A DNA stretch of 64,000 bases from Nocardioides humilatus (GTDB taxonomy: Bacteria; Actinomycetota; Actinomycetes; Propionibacteriales; Nocardioidaceae). The stretch lies in NCBI RefSeq assembly GCF_008373755.1, contig NZ_VUJV01000001.1:310001-374000 (forward strand). Reading direction: 5' to 3'. Below the pieces are notes generated by a model, which searched no databases, was not told the DNA's origin, and saw only the letters and a program-made list of their open reading frames with translations. A program made the translations under genes and the position numbers. This document shows positions 51,514-60,917 of the stretch, one piece after another. Within the stretch, counting starts at the first letter, position 1. The number at the start of each line of letters is the position of its first letter.

Positions 51514-52539
51514 TCAGTCGTCGACGAGCCCCAGCCGGAGGTACTCGGCGGCATAGGTGCCGTCGAGGAGCAACGACGCGTAGCGCGCGACCTCGCCCTC
51601 AGCCTCGGTGGTGACCTCCACGACGCGTACGTCGTGCGCCCGGGCCGCGCTGTCGAGGCGGCCGCGCTGCTCGCGGATCACGGGGTCGTCGGCGCCGTCG
51701 TCGAGCACCAGCAGGACCGGGCGCCGCTCGCTGCCGCCCTCGGCGTAGGGGTCGGCGAACACGTTGCGGGGCTTCGCGGCCTCGATCACCGGCAGCAGGT
51801 GCTCGGCGTCGCCGGCCAGCGCCGTGCGGCCCGACGTACGGCGGATCGACTCGGCCACGCGCCGCGCCGCTCGTGCCGCGAGGACCGACCCGCCCCAGAC
51901 GACGGGCGATGCGTCGGCGAGCGCGATCGCCAGCATCTTCGCCGGGTTGATCGAGATGTCGCGCTGCGGCGAGCTGTCGATCGCGACCTCGTCGAGGGCC
52001 TCTGCGACGGCGTCGGGGTCCGACGTCGGACCCAGCGCGACCTGGTGGAGGAAGGACAGCATCACGACGGCGGTGGCGAGCTGGTCACCCATGCTGGTCG
52101 GAAGGATCGTGCTCCACCGGCCGGCGGCGTGCTCGGCCACCATCGATGCGGGCGGGCAGGCGACGACCACCTGGCAGCCGCGTCGGGCGGCCTCGGCGAC
52201 CGCGGACGCCGTGCCGGTGTCGGAGCCGTCCGGCGCGAGGACGACGACCAGGTCGAGGCTGCCGGCCCACCCGGGCAGGCCGGCCGACGGCCAGGCCACG
52301 AACGGCACCGGGCACCACGGCTCGAGGACGGCGCGGAGCAGTCGGGAGTCGGGACCGGCCGCGATGACGGCCCGCGGTCGCGCGTCGGAGGCACGACCGA
52401 CGGCCTCGGCGATCGCGTCGGCGGCGGCACCCGCCTCGCGGCGGATCCGGGCGCCGGACTCAGCCAGCGTGCGCAGGCGAAGATCGGCGCTGCCGAGCGC
52501 GATCTCGTCGTCGAGGCGGGACTCGTCGAACCAGGTCAT
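51514..52539 (-). CDS. SIS-domain protein (Rv3256c-like, phosphosugar isomerase-type)
   Basis: 341 residues. It starts TWFDESRLDDEIALGSADLRLRTLAESGARIR and has two SIS-like halves, with PRAVIAAGPDSRLL and LVVVLAPDGSDTGTASAVAEA in the first and VVWGGSVLAARAARRVAESI in the second. In M. tuberculosis the equivalent gene (Rv3256c) also follows the phosphomannomutase gene and precedes the mannose-6-phosphate isomerase gene, which is missing here. It may bind a phosphosugar of the mannose pathway; activity is not known. The 5' region holds a 14-bp triple repeat. Confidence 0.75.
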   Translation of the reverse strand: MTWFDESRLDDEIALGSADLRLRTLAESGARIRREAGAAADAIAEAVGRASDARPRAVIAAGPDSRLLRAVLEPWCPVPFVAWPSAGLPGWAGSLDLVVVLAPDGSDTGTASAVAEAARRGCQVVVACPPASMVAEHAAGRWSTILPTSMGDQLATAVVMLSFLHQVALGPTSDPDAVAEALDEVAIDSSPQRDISINPAKMLAIALADASPVVWGGSVLAARAARRVAESIRRTSGRTALAGDAEHLLPVIEAAKPRNVFADPYAEGGSERRPVLLVLDDGADDPVIREQRGRLDSAARAHDVRVVEVTTEAEGEVARYASLLLDGTYAAEYLRLGLVDD

Positions 52540-52540
52540 C

Positions 52541-52582
52541 GCTCTGTGCTCACGGCTCTGTGCTCACGGCTCTGGGCTCACC
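52541..52582. repeat. Three tandem 14-bp repeats upstream of the SIS gene
   Basis: GCTCTGTGCTCACG at 52541-52554 and 52555-52568, then GCTCTGGGCTCACC at 52569-52582. They fill almost the entire gap between the Trm112-like stop and the SIS start codon and replace the expected Shine-Dalgarno region. Confidence 0.9.
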
Positions 52583-52585
52583 CGA

Positions 52586-52771
52586 TCAGCGGGTGGACCG
52601 GGCCTCGTCGACGAGCAGCACCGGGATGCCGTCGCGGACGGGGTAGGCGAGACCGCACCCCTGGCAGACCAGCTCGGCCTGGGCACCCTCGGTGAGCTCG
52701 AGCGCACCGTGGCAGGCAGGGCAGACGATGATCGCGAGGAGCTCCGGCGACACACCGGCGCCGGCGCTCAT
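52586..52771 (-). CDS. Trm112-like zinc-ribbon protein
   Basis: 61 residues. Two Cys pairs (Cys17/Cys20 in CPACHGA and Cys36/Cys39 in CQGCGLAYP) form a zinc ribbon, followed by VRDGIPVLLVDEA, the typical end of Trm112-family proteins. These small proteins serve as partners or regulators of methyltransferases in eukaryotes; the bacterial role is unclear. ATG 52771 overlaps the phosphomannomutase stop as ATGA, so the gene is co-translated with it. A partner methyltransferase is not evident nearby. Confidence 0.87.
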   Translation of the reverse strand: MSAGAGVSPELLAIIVCPACHGALELTEGAQAELVCQGCGLAYPVRDGIPVLLVDEARSTR

Positions 52772-54141
52772 CGCCCGCCCCTGATCGTCGCGAGCACCTC
52801 GTCGCGGATGGCGGTCATGGTGGCCACGTCCTTCCCCTCGGCGTTGAGCCGCAGGAGCGGCTCGGTGTTGGAGGCGCGCACGTTGAACGCCCAGTCGTTC
52901 GAGGCGACACTGAGACCGTCGAGGTGGTCGACCTCGATGTCGTCGCGGCCGCCGTACTGCGCCTCGAGCGCAGCGAGCACGGCCCCCTGGTCAGCGACCT
53001 CGGAGTTGATCTCGCCGCTCATCGGGTAGCGCTCGTAGTCCGCGAGCAGCTCGGAGAGCGGCTGGTCGGTCCCGGCGAGCGCCGCGAGCGCGTGGAGCGC
53101 GGCGAGCATCCCCGAGTCGGCCCGCCAGAAGTCGCGGAAGTAGAAGTGACCGCTGTGCTCGCCGCCGAAGACGGCGTCGGTCTCGGCCATCGTCGCCTTG
53201 ATGTAGGAGTGGCCGACGCGGGTGCGCACCGGCTTGCCGCCGAGCTCCGCGACGATCTCGGGGACGGCCCGGCTGGTGATCAGGTTGTGGATCACCGTCG
53301 CGCCGGGCTCCTTCGCGAGCTCGCGGGCGGCGATCAGCGCGGTCAGCGTCGAGGGCGAGACCGCCCTCCCCAGCTCGTCGACGAGGAAGCAGCGGTCGGC
53401 GTCGCCGTCGAAGGCCAGACCGATGTCGGCCTTCTCGGCGAGGACCCGCTGCTGGAGGTCGACCAGGTTGGCCTCGTCGATCGGGTTGGCCTCGTGGTTG
53501 GGGAAGGTGCCGTCGAGCTCGAAGTACATCGGGATCAGGTCGACCTGGTCGGCGAGCCGGTCGAACACGGCCGGCGCGGTGTGGCCGGCCATGCCGTTGC
53601 CCGCATCGACGACGACCTTGAGTCGGCGACCCTCGACCGGTGCGAGGGAGAGCAGGTGGGCGGCGTATGCGTGCAGCACGTCGTGGCTGGAGATCGAGCC
53701 CTGTCGCGTCGAGGCCGCCGGCGGCGTGGCGTCGAGGGCCGCGTCACGGATCTCGGCGAGACCGCTCTCCAGGCCGACCGGCTGCGCGTGCGAGCGGCAC
53801 ATCTTGATGCCGTTGTACTGCGCCGGGTTGTGGCTCGCCGTGAACATCGCACCCGGCAGGCCGAGGTGCCCGGAGGCGAAGTAGAGCTGGTCGGTCGAAG
53901 CCAGGCCGATCATCGTGACGTCGGCACCGGCCGAGGTCGCGCCGTCAGCGAAAGCCCCGGCGAGACCGGGCGAGCTGGGCCGCATGTCGTAGCCGATGAC
54001 CATCGAGGTGACGCCCAGGACCTGGACGTAGGCCTTTCCGGTCGCACGGGCCAGGTCCTCGTCGAGCTGGTCGGGGACGGTGCCGCGGACGTCGTACGCC
54101 TTGAAGACCGCGTTGACGTTGTCCGGCGAGATCGTCGACAT
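52768..54141 (-). CDS. manB: Phosphomannomutase / phosphoglucomutase
   Basis: 457 residues. It has the start VFKAYDVRGTVPDQLD, the phosphoserine loop TASHNP (101-106, Ser103), the metal-binding FDGDADRCF and the sugar-binding GGEHSGHFYFRD. It interconverts mannose-6-phosphate and mannose-1-phosphate, feeding GDP-mannose synthesis for mannolipids and glycans. The guanylyltransferase for the next step is at the right end of the window. ATG 54141 follows TAGGGT by 7 nt. Confidence 0.95.
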   Translation of the reverse strand: MSTISPDNVNAVFKAYDVRGTVPDQLDEDLARATGKAYVQVLGVTSMVIGYDMRPSSPGLAGAFADGATSAGADVTMIGLASTDQLYFASGHLGLPGAMFTASHNPAQYNGIKMCRSHAQPVGLESGLAEIRDAALDATPPAASTRQGSISSHDVLHAYAAHLLSLAPVEGRRLKVVVDAGNGMAGHTAPAVFDRLADQVDLIPMYFELDGTFPNHEANPIDEANLVDLQQRVLAEKADIGLAFDGDADRCFLVDELGRAVSPSTLTALIAARELAKEPGATVIHNLITSRAVPEIVAELGGKPVRTRVGHSYIKATMAETDAVFGGEHSGHFYFRDFWRADSGMLAALHALAALAGTDQPLSELLADYERYPMSGEINSEVADQGAVLAALEAQYGGRDDIEVDHLDGLSVASNDWAFNVRASNTEPLLRLNAEGKDVATMTAIRDEVLATIRGGR

Positions 54142-54154
54142 GGGCGCAACCCTA
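54142..54154 (-). promoter_or_regulatory. Leaderless -10 of the phosphomannomutase gene (TAGGGT-N7-ATG)
   Basis: TAGGGT on the minus strand at 54154-54149 and seven bases before ATG 54141. It separates the operon pmm-Trm112-SIS from DUF3499. Confidence 0.55.
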
Positions 54155-54198
54155 GGGCACGGGTCGTGCCCTCATAAGAGGTGCCCTCAGCAACCAGA

Positions 54199-54555
54199 TC
54201 AGTCGTTGGTGAGGACCCGGAGGTGACCCCGGCGAGCGACTTCGCGGCCGGTCTCCTGGGCGGGGGCCGAGACGGTGCGCACCGGGCGCGCGGCCTCACG
54301 GACTGCGTCGGCGAGCGCGAGCAGATCGTCCTCGGTCGGCGGCGGGAGCGCCTGGTCGAGCGAGAGCCGCAGCACCTCCCAGCCGCGCGGCGCGGACAGG
54401 CGCTCGCTGTGCACGGCACACAGGTCGTAGGCGTGCGGCTCGGCGTAGGTCGCCAGCGGTCCGAGGACGGCCGTCTGGTCGGCGTAGACATAGGTGAGCG
54501 TCGCGACCGCAGGGCGGGCGCAGGCGGTGCGCGAACAGCGCCGGGCGAGACTCAC
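54199..54555 (-). CDS. DUF3499 family protein
   Basis: 118 residues. An N-terminal zinc-ligand pattern (Cys7 in RRCSRTAC, Cys12, then DLCAVHSERL with Cys45 and His48) and WEVLRLSLDQ are characteristic of this actinobacterial family (Rv3258c). Function unknown. GTG 54555 follows TAGCGT by 7 nt and is divergent from the metallopeptidase-like gene. Confidence 0.88.
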   Translation of the reverse strand: MSLARRCSRTACARPAVATLTYVYADQTAVLGPLATYAEPHAYDLCAVHSERLSAPRGWEVLRLSLDQALPPPTEDDLLALADAVREAARPVRTVSAPAQETGREVARRGHLRVLTND

Positions 54556-54606
54556 GCCGCAGACGCTACCCCCTGATCAGCAGGACGCCGGATAGGCTCG
54601 CGGCTC
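54556..54606. promoter_or_regulatory. Divergent leaderless promoter pair
   Basis: A 51-bp interval with two divergent -10 hexamers: TAGCGT on the minus strand at 54568-54563 (7 nt before the DUF3499 GTG) and TAGGCT on the plus strand at 54593-54598 (8 nt before the GTG at 54607). The two -35 regions must overlap. Confidence 0.6.
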
Positions 54607-55047
54607 GTGGAGGACTCCCCCGTACGACGTTCCCGGCGCGATCGCCGCGGCCGGGGGCTCCGCGGCCCGGGCGCTCTGGGCCACGTGGGTTTCGGCCGCC
54701 CGCCGCGGCCGCGCACGAGTGGCGAGTCGTTCGACCGCCTCGTCCTCGACGTGGTGACCGACATCGACGCCCGCTGGTCGGACCGGCTCGGGCTCGTCGA
54801 GTACGTCGTCGAGGACATCCCGCAACTCCCCGACGACTGGGACCCGGGCTCGGTGCCGCTCTCCTCGCTCGTGCGCGGGACGGGCACCACCCCGAGCCGC
54901 CTGGTGATCTTCCGGCGACCGCTCGAGCACCGCGCCGCCGATCGCACGGACCTCGAGGCGATGGTGCTGACCGTCGTCGTCGAGCAGGTGGCCGAGCTGC
55001 TCGGCATCGAGCCGTCCGACGTCGACCCGCGCTATCCCGAAGACTGA
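54607..55047 (+). CDS. Metallopeptidase-family (zincin-like) protein without HExxH
   Basis: 146 residues. The region SFDRLVLDVVTDIDARWSDRLGLVEYVVEDIP and RLVIFRRPLEHRA match the small actinobacterial metallopeptidase family (Rv3259). The expected zinc motif HExxH, however, reads VEQVA in VVVEQVAELLGI, so no zinc ligands are visible there. The start (GTG 54607) is preceded by TAGGCT. It could be a non-catalytic member; whether all relatives in this order lack HExxH cannot be judged here. It converges with the DUF5719-like gene with a 3-bp gap. Confidence 0.82.
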   Translation: MEDSPVRRSRRDRRGRGLRGPGALGHVGFGRPPRPRTSGESFDRLVLDVVTDIDARWSDRLGLVEYVVEDIPQLPDDWDPGSVPLSSLVRGTGTTPSRLVIFRRPLEHRAADRTDLEAMVLTVVVEQVAELLGIEPSDVDPRYPED

Positions 55048-55050
55048 TTC

Positions 55051-56511
55051 CTACTCGGGCCGGACGACCGGCACCTGGGCGTCGACCTCGGCCGGGTGGA
55101 CCCGCAGCACGCCGACCCGGTCGCCGGTGAGCTCGATCGCGGCGGCGACGACCGTGTTGGACGCCTGCACCGTCACGGCGACGACGGCGTCGGGGAGCTT
55201 GACGCTGACGCCGCGGTCGGCGCCGATCTCGACCCGCTTGCCGTCGACGAGCACCTTGCCCTGCGCGTCGGTCGCGGTGATCCGCACGCTGCCGGGGCCA
55301 CTGGCGCCGGCGAGCACGAGCAGCTTGGGCCCGGCCGGGACGATCGTCGTCTCGGGCTCGTCCTCGGCGATCGGCACCACCGGCGCGATCAGGCCGAGGT
55401 CCTCGCCGAGCAGCCGCACGGACGTGACGACAGGCTGGGCCGCCACGACCTCGAGCCCGAGCGCACCCTCCCGGGCGGCCTTGGTGAGCACCTGGGACAG
55501 GAGCACTTGGCGGACCGATCCGGGCGGCACGACGACGTCGTCGAGACCCGCCGGCGTGAAGACCGCGGAGTCGGACACCACGCGGACGGTGGCCCTGACC
55601 TCGCTGTCGCCCGGGTTGAAGATGTTGACCTCGCCCCTGCCGTCGGCCGGCACGCCGAGCAGGAGGTTGTCGACCGAGGGCTCGGCCTGCGCAGGCAGGA
55701 AGTCGATGCGGGGCGTGCCCCGGCCGAGCGGGTCGTAGGTGTGGCGCACCGTGGTGACGACCCGGCCTCGCACGACCGTCACGTGGGCCGCGAGGGTGCC
55801 CCGTCGCGGCGTGACCTGCGAGAGGTCGAGCCGGACGACCCCGTTGCCCGGCACCTGGATGCCGTGGAGCTCCTCCTCTTCGACCAGACCGTGCCGGCCG
55901 TAGAGGGCGATCTCGACGACCGCGGGCCCGCCGTCGGGGTTGACCAGCTCGATCGTCGACGACTGCTTCGCGGCCGCGCCGATGCCGACGTACCACTCGT
56001 CGAAGGCCGGTGCCCGACACTCGGCCGCCGCGCGCGCCTCACCGGTGCGCCCCGCGACCAGACCCGGCGCTGCTGCGTCCTTCCCGCGGACGACGACGTC
56101 GCCATCGGTGGCGATCGTCGTCAGCCGGCCCGACTTCACGTCCACCGACCGACGCTCGCCCAGGCTGCGCGCCGCACCGTCGGCCACGCGTACGGCGACC
56201 TGCCCGCCGCGCATGTCGGGCACCCGGGTGACCAGCACGTCGCCGGCGGTCGAGCTCCCCGACGCCGCGCAGACGAGCGAGGCGTCGGTCAGCCGTGCCG
56301 ATGAGGGGGGCGAGTCGGGGTAGGGAGCCGGGTCGTCGCCGTCGACCACCGCGAGGCTGCCCGCGACGCCGAGCGGCAGCAGCACGCCGAGCACGACGAG
56401 GACGTCGAGCTTGCGCGCCTGGACGAGGCCGCGTCGGCCGGGAGCCGTGGTGCCGGCCCGGTCGGCCCGGCGTCCGCCCGTCGGGTCGGTGGGCTGCTGG
56501 TCGTCGGTCAT
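55051..56511 (-). CDS. DUF5719-like single-pass membrane protein
   Basis: 486 residues from ATG 56511. A cytoplasmic start (1-30), one helix (about 37-55, VLVVLGVLLPLGVAGSLAVV) and a long extracellular beta-rich region with blocks such as WYVGIGAAAKQSSTIELVNP, VNIFNPGDSEVRATVRVVS and VVAAAIELTG. This pattern fits the actinobacterial DUF5719 family. The start overlaps the stop of the glycosyltransferase gene as ATGA. A link to glycan export or assembly is inferred from the context only. Confidence 0.78.
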   Translation of the reverse strand: MTDDQQPTDPTGGRRADRAGTTAPGRRGLVQARKLDVLVVLGVLLPLGVAGSLAVVDGDDPAPYPDSPPSSARLTDASLVCAASGSSTAGDVLVTRVPDMRGGQVAVRVADGAARSLGERRSVDVKSGRLTTIATDGDVVVRGKDAAAPGLVAGRTGEARAAAECRAPAFDEWYVGIGAAAKQSSTIELVNPDGGPAVVEIALYGRHGLVEEEELHGIQVPGNGVVRLDLSQVTPRRGTLAAHVTVVRGRVVTTVRHTYDPLGRGTPRIDFLPAQAEPSVDNLLLGVPADGRGEVNIFNPGDSEVRATVRVVSDSAVFTPAGLDDVVVPPGSVRQVLLSQVLTKAAREGALGLEVVAAQPVVTSVRLLGEDLGLIAPVVPIAEDEPETTIVPAGPKLLVLAGASGPGSVRITATDAQGKVLVDGKRVEIGADRGVSVKLPDAVVAVTVQASNTVVAAAIELTGDRVGVLRVHPAEVDAQVPVVRPE

Positions 56512-59393
56512 GACCGGCCCTTTCGCAGCGGCGGAAGCGCCAGCACGGCGACCAGCGGAAACGCCACCGCCTGCAGCACGAGGAGCAGGATGCGGAACCA
56601 GGAGCGGTGCCCCTCTACCGACTCCGGCGACGGGGACTCCAGCACCTGCCACGCACGGGTCGCCCGGTCCTCGGCGCTCGCGCGCACCAGGCCCTCGGTC
56701 GCATCGAGCCGGGTCGCGATCTGACCGTCGGCGGGCGCGGGCTGGACGACGTACTTGATGCCGCGACGCGTCAGCTCGGCCACAGCCTCGTCGGACGGCG
56801 CCGTGGCCAGGTCGGCGACCATGTCGGTCGCGCTCCGGTCCTCGCCGGTCAATGCGGCGATCTCGTCCTCGCCGACGGTCGGGCCGTCGCCGCGCTCGAC
56901 CTCGTAGGTCACGCCATGGCCGACGGTGCCGCGCACGACGAGGATGCCGTTCTCCGGCGCGTCCTGCGCGTCCTGCGACATGTAGACAGGGATCCCGCTG
57001 TCGGGCCGATCCTCGAGCTCGTCGCCGCCCCAGCCGGAGAACCACACCAGCCCGACGATCGGCACAGCCACCGCGGCGAGGCCCACGACCGCGGTCGCGC
57101 CCTGCGCGAGGCGGGGCAGCACCACCGGTGACGGCGATCGCTCGGTGAGCGCGAGCCCGCCCAGCACGGCGGCGGTGATCCAGCTGCCGTGGATGAGGAG
57201 GAGCACGGGACCCAGACCCGGCTGCTGCGTCGCCGCTCCCGCGAGGTCGACGGTGAAGAGGCCGAGGGGCACCGCCACGACGGCGGCGACCGTGGCCACC
57301 AGCCAGCACAGCACGACCCCGATCCGTGTTGGGCGCGGGATGATCGAGAGCAGCGCCACCACCGGCAGGGCCAGCCCCAGCCACCACGGCGCGCCGAGGT
57401 CGCCGAACCGCCCGACGAGAAGCTCGAGTCCGTCGGTCGACGCCGTCGGCCAGCGACCGATGTCGAGGAAGAACCCGCCACCCGCGCCGTGCGCGAGGGC
57501 CGGCAGCCACCACGGGGCGAGGAGGACCAGCGGCACCACCAACGCGGTGGCCGGTGGGCCCCAGACGTCGCGGTCGCGGACCGCGCCGCGGACGACGAGG
57601 GCGGAGGTCGCGACGACCACGGCACCCAGCACGACGAACAGCCACCACGTCACCGGCGCGAAGGCGGTCAACACGGTCAGGAGCAGGCCGACGCGCCAGG
57701 CTGCGCGCCAACGGCGCGACGCCTCGGGTTCGGCGAAGCCGAGCGCGGCGTGCGCGAGCCACGGCAGCACGGCCGATGCGACGACCACGCCCCACTGCCC
57801 CGTGCCCCACGCACCAGCGACCAGGGGCACGAGCGCATAGCTCACCGATCCCCAGAGGAGCAGCCACCGCGGGGCGCCGTACCGGCTGATCAGGCGGCCA
57901 ACGACCCGCAGGAATCGCCAGGAGCCCCACAGCGCGATCGGCGCAGCGAGCACGAGGAGCAAGGACATCGTCCACTCCGTGCCGAGGACCGAGGCGAGGG
58001 CGGCGAGCAGCAGGACGTACGGCGGCGCCGGCACCGCCGAGCCGAAGCCGATCGGGTGCCAGCTCTCGTAGTGCAGGCGCCACCAGTCACCCGCGCCGTC
58101 CGGGACCGGCGACAACGAACCGCCGCTGACGGCGGTGAACGCGTCGCGAGCACCGATCATGAACGCGATCGCCGTGATGCCGAGCGCGACGGCGACCGGA
58201 TCGGTCAGGAAGCGGGCGAGCAGCCCGGTGTCGACGAAGTCCTCCTCGTCGTTGGCGTTGTGGCGCGCGACGGGCGGCGACGGGTCGCGCTCGGCCGCCG
58301 CGATCCGGCGACGCTCGGCGACGTCGGCGGCCTGGTTGCCGGCGGCCGCCGCGAGGTCGGTGACGAAGTCGAGGCCGTGCCGGTAGGGCAGCCACCACGG
58401 CGCGAGGAGACGACGGAGGCGCTCGTGGTCAGGTGGTCCGGTCTGGCGCTCGCGGCGCTGCCGGCGAGCGGCGAGCAGCGGACCGGGCCGGCCGTAGACG
58501 GAGACCACTGCAGCCAGCTCGTCGAGGGCCTCGCCCACCGAGCGGACCACGAGGAAGCCGAGCATGCGGAGCACCGAGCCGAGGGCCAGCCGCAGCGCCT
58601 GGAAGGGCAGGGCGGCCGACCGGCAGTTGGCCAGCAGGGTGAAGAGCGCCGCGCGGCGCTCCTGGTAGTGCGTGTGCCGGCCGGTGAGGGACGTGCGCCG
58701 GACGCCGCGGTGCGCCGCCTCGGCGTGGAAGACGACGGCCTGAGGGACGATGACGGTCGCGTGGCCAGCGGCCGCCGCGCGCCAGCCGAGGTCGACGTCG
58801 TTGCCGAACATGGGCAGGTGCTCGTCGTAGCCGCCGAGCTCCTCATAGGTCGCCCGCTTCGCGAGCATCCCCGCACTGTTGACCGCGAGCACCTCGCGGA
58901 CCTGGTCGTGCTGACCTTGGTCGTACTCGCCGCGCTCGAGGCCGGTCTCGCGTCGGCCGGTCCCGCTGATGGTCACGCCGAGCTCGAGCAGTCGCTTGAG
59001 CGAGGGCCACTCGCGCAGCTTGGGACCGAAGAAGGAGGCGTCGGGCCGGACGAACGCGGCGGCGAGGAGCTCCTCCAGCGCGGTCGGCGCCGGGTTGCTG
59101 TCGTCGTGGAGCAGCCAGACCCACTCGGTCTCGATGCCGTGCTCGCGCAGTCGGGCCAGCGCCAGGCTCACGGCCTGGGGGAAGGAGGTCCCGCTGCTCT
59201 CGCGGAGCACCGCGACCGGGATGCCAGCCGCGTCGAGCGTGCTCTCGATCAGGTCGGCGCTGCCGTCCTTGCTGCCGGTGTCGACAGCCACGACGCCCGC
59301 CACCGGCGAGGTCTGCGACCGGATCCCGTCGAGCACAGCCGGGAGCCACGACGCACCGTCGTGGCTGACGAGCACCACCGAGACGTCGGACAC
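56508..59393 (-). CDS. Large membrane GT2-family glycosyltransferase
   Basis: 961 residues. The GT-A domain (1-260) has VSVVLVSHDGASWLPAVLDG, VWLLHDDSNPAPTALEEL (metal-binding acidic motif) and PMFGNDVDLGWRA. From about residue 410 there are ten or more membrane helices with outer loops, and the C-terminal part (about 795-920) includes a soluble extracellular section. Related actinobacterial proteins transfer sugars to envelope glycans. The pair with DUF5719 sits between the metallopeptidase-like and whiB genes, which are adjacent in M. tuberculosis. Sugar and acceptor unknown. Confidence 0.88.
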   Translation of the reverse strand: MSDVSVVLVSHDGASWLPAVLDGIRSQTSPVAGVVAVDTGSKDGSADLIESTLDAAGIPVAVLRESSGTSFPQAVSLALARLREHGIETEWVWLLHDDSNPAPTALEELLAAAFVRPDASFFGPKLREWPSLKRLLELGVTISGTGRRETGLERGEYDQGQHDQVREVLAVNSAGMLAKRATYEELGGYDEHLPMFGNDVDLGWRAAAAGHATVIVPQAVVFHAEAAHRGVRRTSLTGRHTHYQERRAALFTLLANCRSAALPFQALRLALGSVLRMLGFLVVRSVGEALDELAAVVSVYGRPGPLLAARRQRRERQTGPPDHERLRRLLAPWWLPYRHGLDFVTDLAAAAGNQAADVAERRRIAAAERDPSPPVARHNANDEEDFVDTGLLARFLTDPVAVALGITAIAFMIGARDAFTAVSGGSLSPVPDGAGDWWRLHYESWHPIGFGSAVPAPPYVLLLAALASVLGTEWTMSLLLVLAAPIALWGSWRFLRVVGRLISRYGAPRWLLLWGSVSYALVPLVAGAWGTGQWGVVVASAVLPWLAHAALGFAEPEASRRWRAAWRVGLLLTVLTAFAPVTWWLFVVLGAVVVATSALVVRGAVRDRDVWGPPATALVVPLVLLAPWWLPALAHGAGGGFFLDIGRWPTASTDGLELLVGRFGDLGAPWWLGLALPVVALLSIIPRPTRIGVVLCWLVATVAAVVAVPLGLFTVDLAGAATQQPGLGPVLLLIHGSWITAAVLGGLALTERSPSPVVLPRLAQGATAVVGLAAVAVPIVGLVWFSGWGGDELEDRPDSGIPVYMSQDAQDAPENGILVVRGTVGHGVTYEVERGDGPTVGEDEIAALTGEDRSATDMVADLATAPSDEAVAELTRRGIKYVVQPAPADGQIATRLDATEGLVRASAEDRATRAWQVLESPSPESVEGHRSWFRILLLVLQAVAFPLVAVLALPPLRKGRS

Positions 59394-59466
59394 GGTCGGG
59401 AGACTACCGACGCGTCACCGCCCGGCGGGCATCGTCGACCGCCCGCGGACGGGCGGACACGACCCT

Positions 59467-59724
59467 TCAGACTGCTCTCTTCTTCAGCTTGCGCCGCTCA
59501 CGCTCGGACAATCCGCCCCAGATGCCGAACCGCTCATCCTTCATGAGCGCGGCTTCCAAGCATTCGACCCGGACCTCGCAGGTCTGGCAGACCTTTTTGG
59601 CCTCCCGCGTTGACCCGCCCTTCTCCGGGAAGAACGCCTCGGGGTCGGTCTGCGCGCACAAAGCGCGCTCCTGCCACCCCAGGTCCTCGGTGTCCACATC
59701 CTCGACCAGGAAGAGTTCTCTCAC
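59467..59724 (-). CDS. whiB: WhiB-family iron-sulfur regulator (WhiB/WhmD type)
   Basis: 85 residues from GTG 59724. The four cluster Cys (Cys23, Cys46, Cys49, Cys55), the GIWGG turn (about 68-72) and the basic tail RERRKLKKRAV are present. The sequence WQERALCAQTDPEAFFPEKG is that of the WhiB/WhmD subgroup, which controls septation with WhiA in Streptomyces and division in mycobacteria. TAGGGG lies 7 nt before the GTG and AGGGG could alternatively act as ribosome site. The ATG-like reading from 59763 has no homologous start. Confidence 0.95.
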   Translation of the reverse strand: MRELFLVEDVDTEDLGWQERALCAQTDPEAFFPEKGGSTREAKKVCQTCEVRVECLEAALMKDERFGIWGGLSERERRKLKKRAV

Positions 59725-59906
59725 CGTTCCGCCCCTAACCCCAATAGGTACTGCGACCCCCACTGTGCCGTTAACGACACTGGTGGAATTACATGCATGT
59801 CATACACGGGGAGTCAAGCCCGAATCTGCTATACGCAGTCCGTTATCACGCCGCGGTCGCGCCCCCGCGCCCGGGCGTTGCGGCCCGACCGGGCAGAGTT
59901 GACCCC
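59725..59906. promoter_or_regulatory. whiB/fbiA divergent regulatory region
   Basis: 182 bp, the most AT-rich stretch in this part. It holds a perfect 10-bp palindrome ACATGCATGT (59791-59800), a GACAC word at 59776-59780 (the core reported for WhiA binding in Streptomyces), TAGGGG 7 nt before the whiB start and CAGAGT (59894-59899) 7 nt before the fbiA ATG. Confidence 0.45.
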
Positions 59907-60916
<1,010 letters not shown>

Positions 60917-60917
<1 letters not shown>

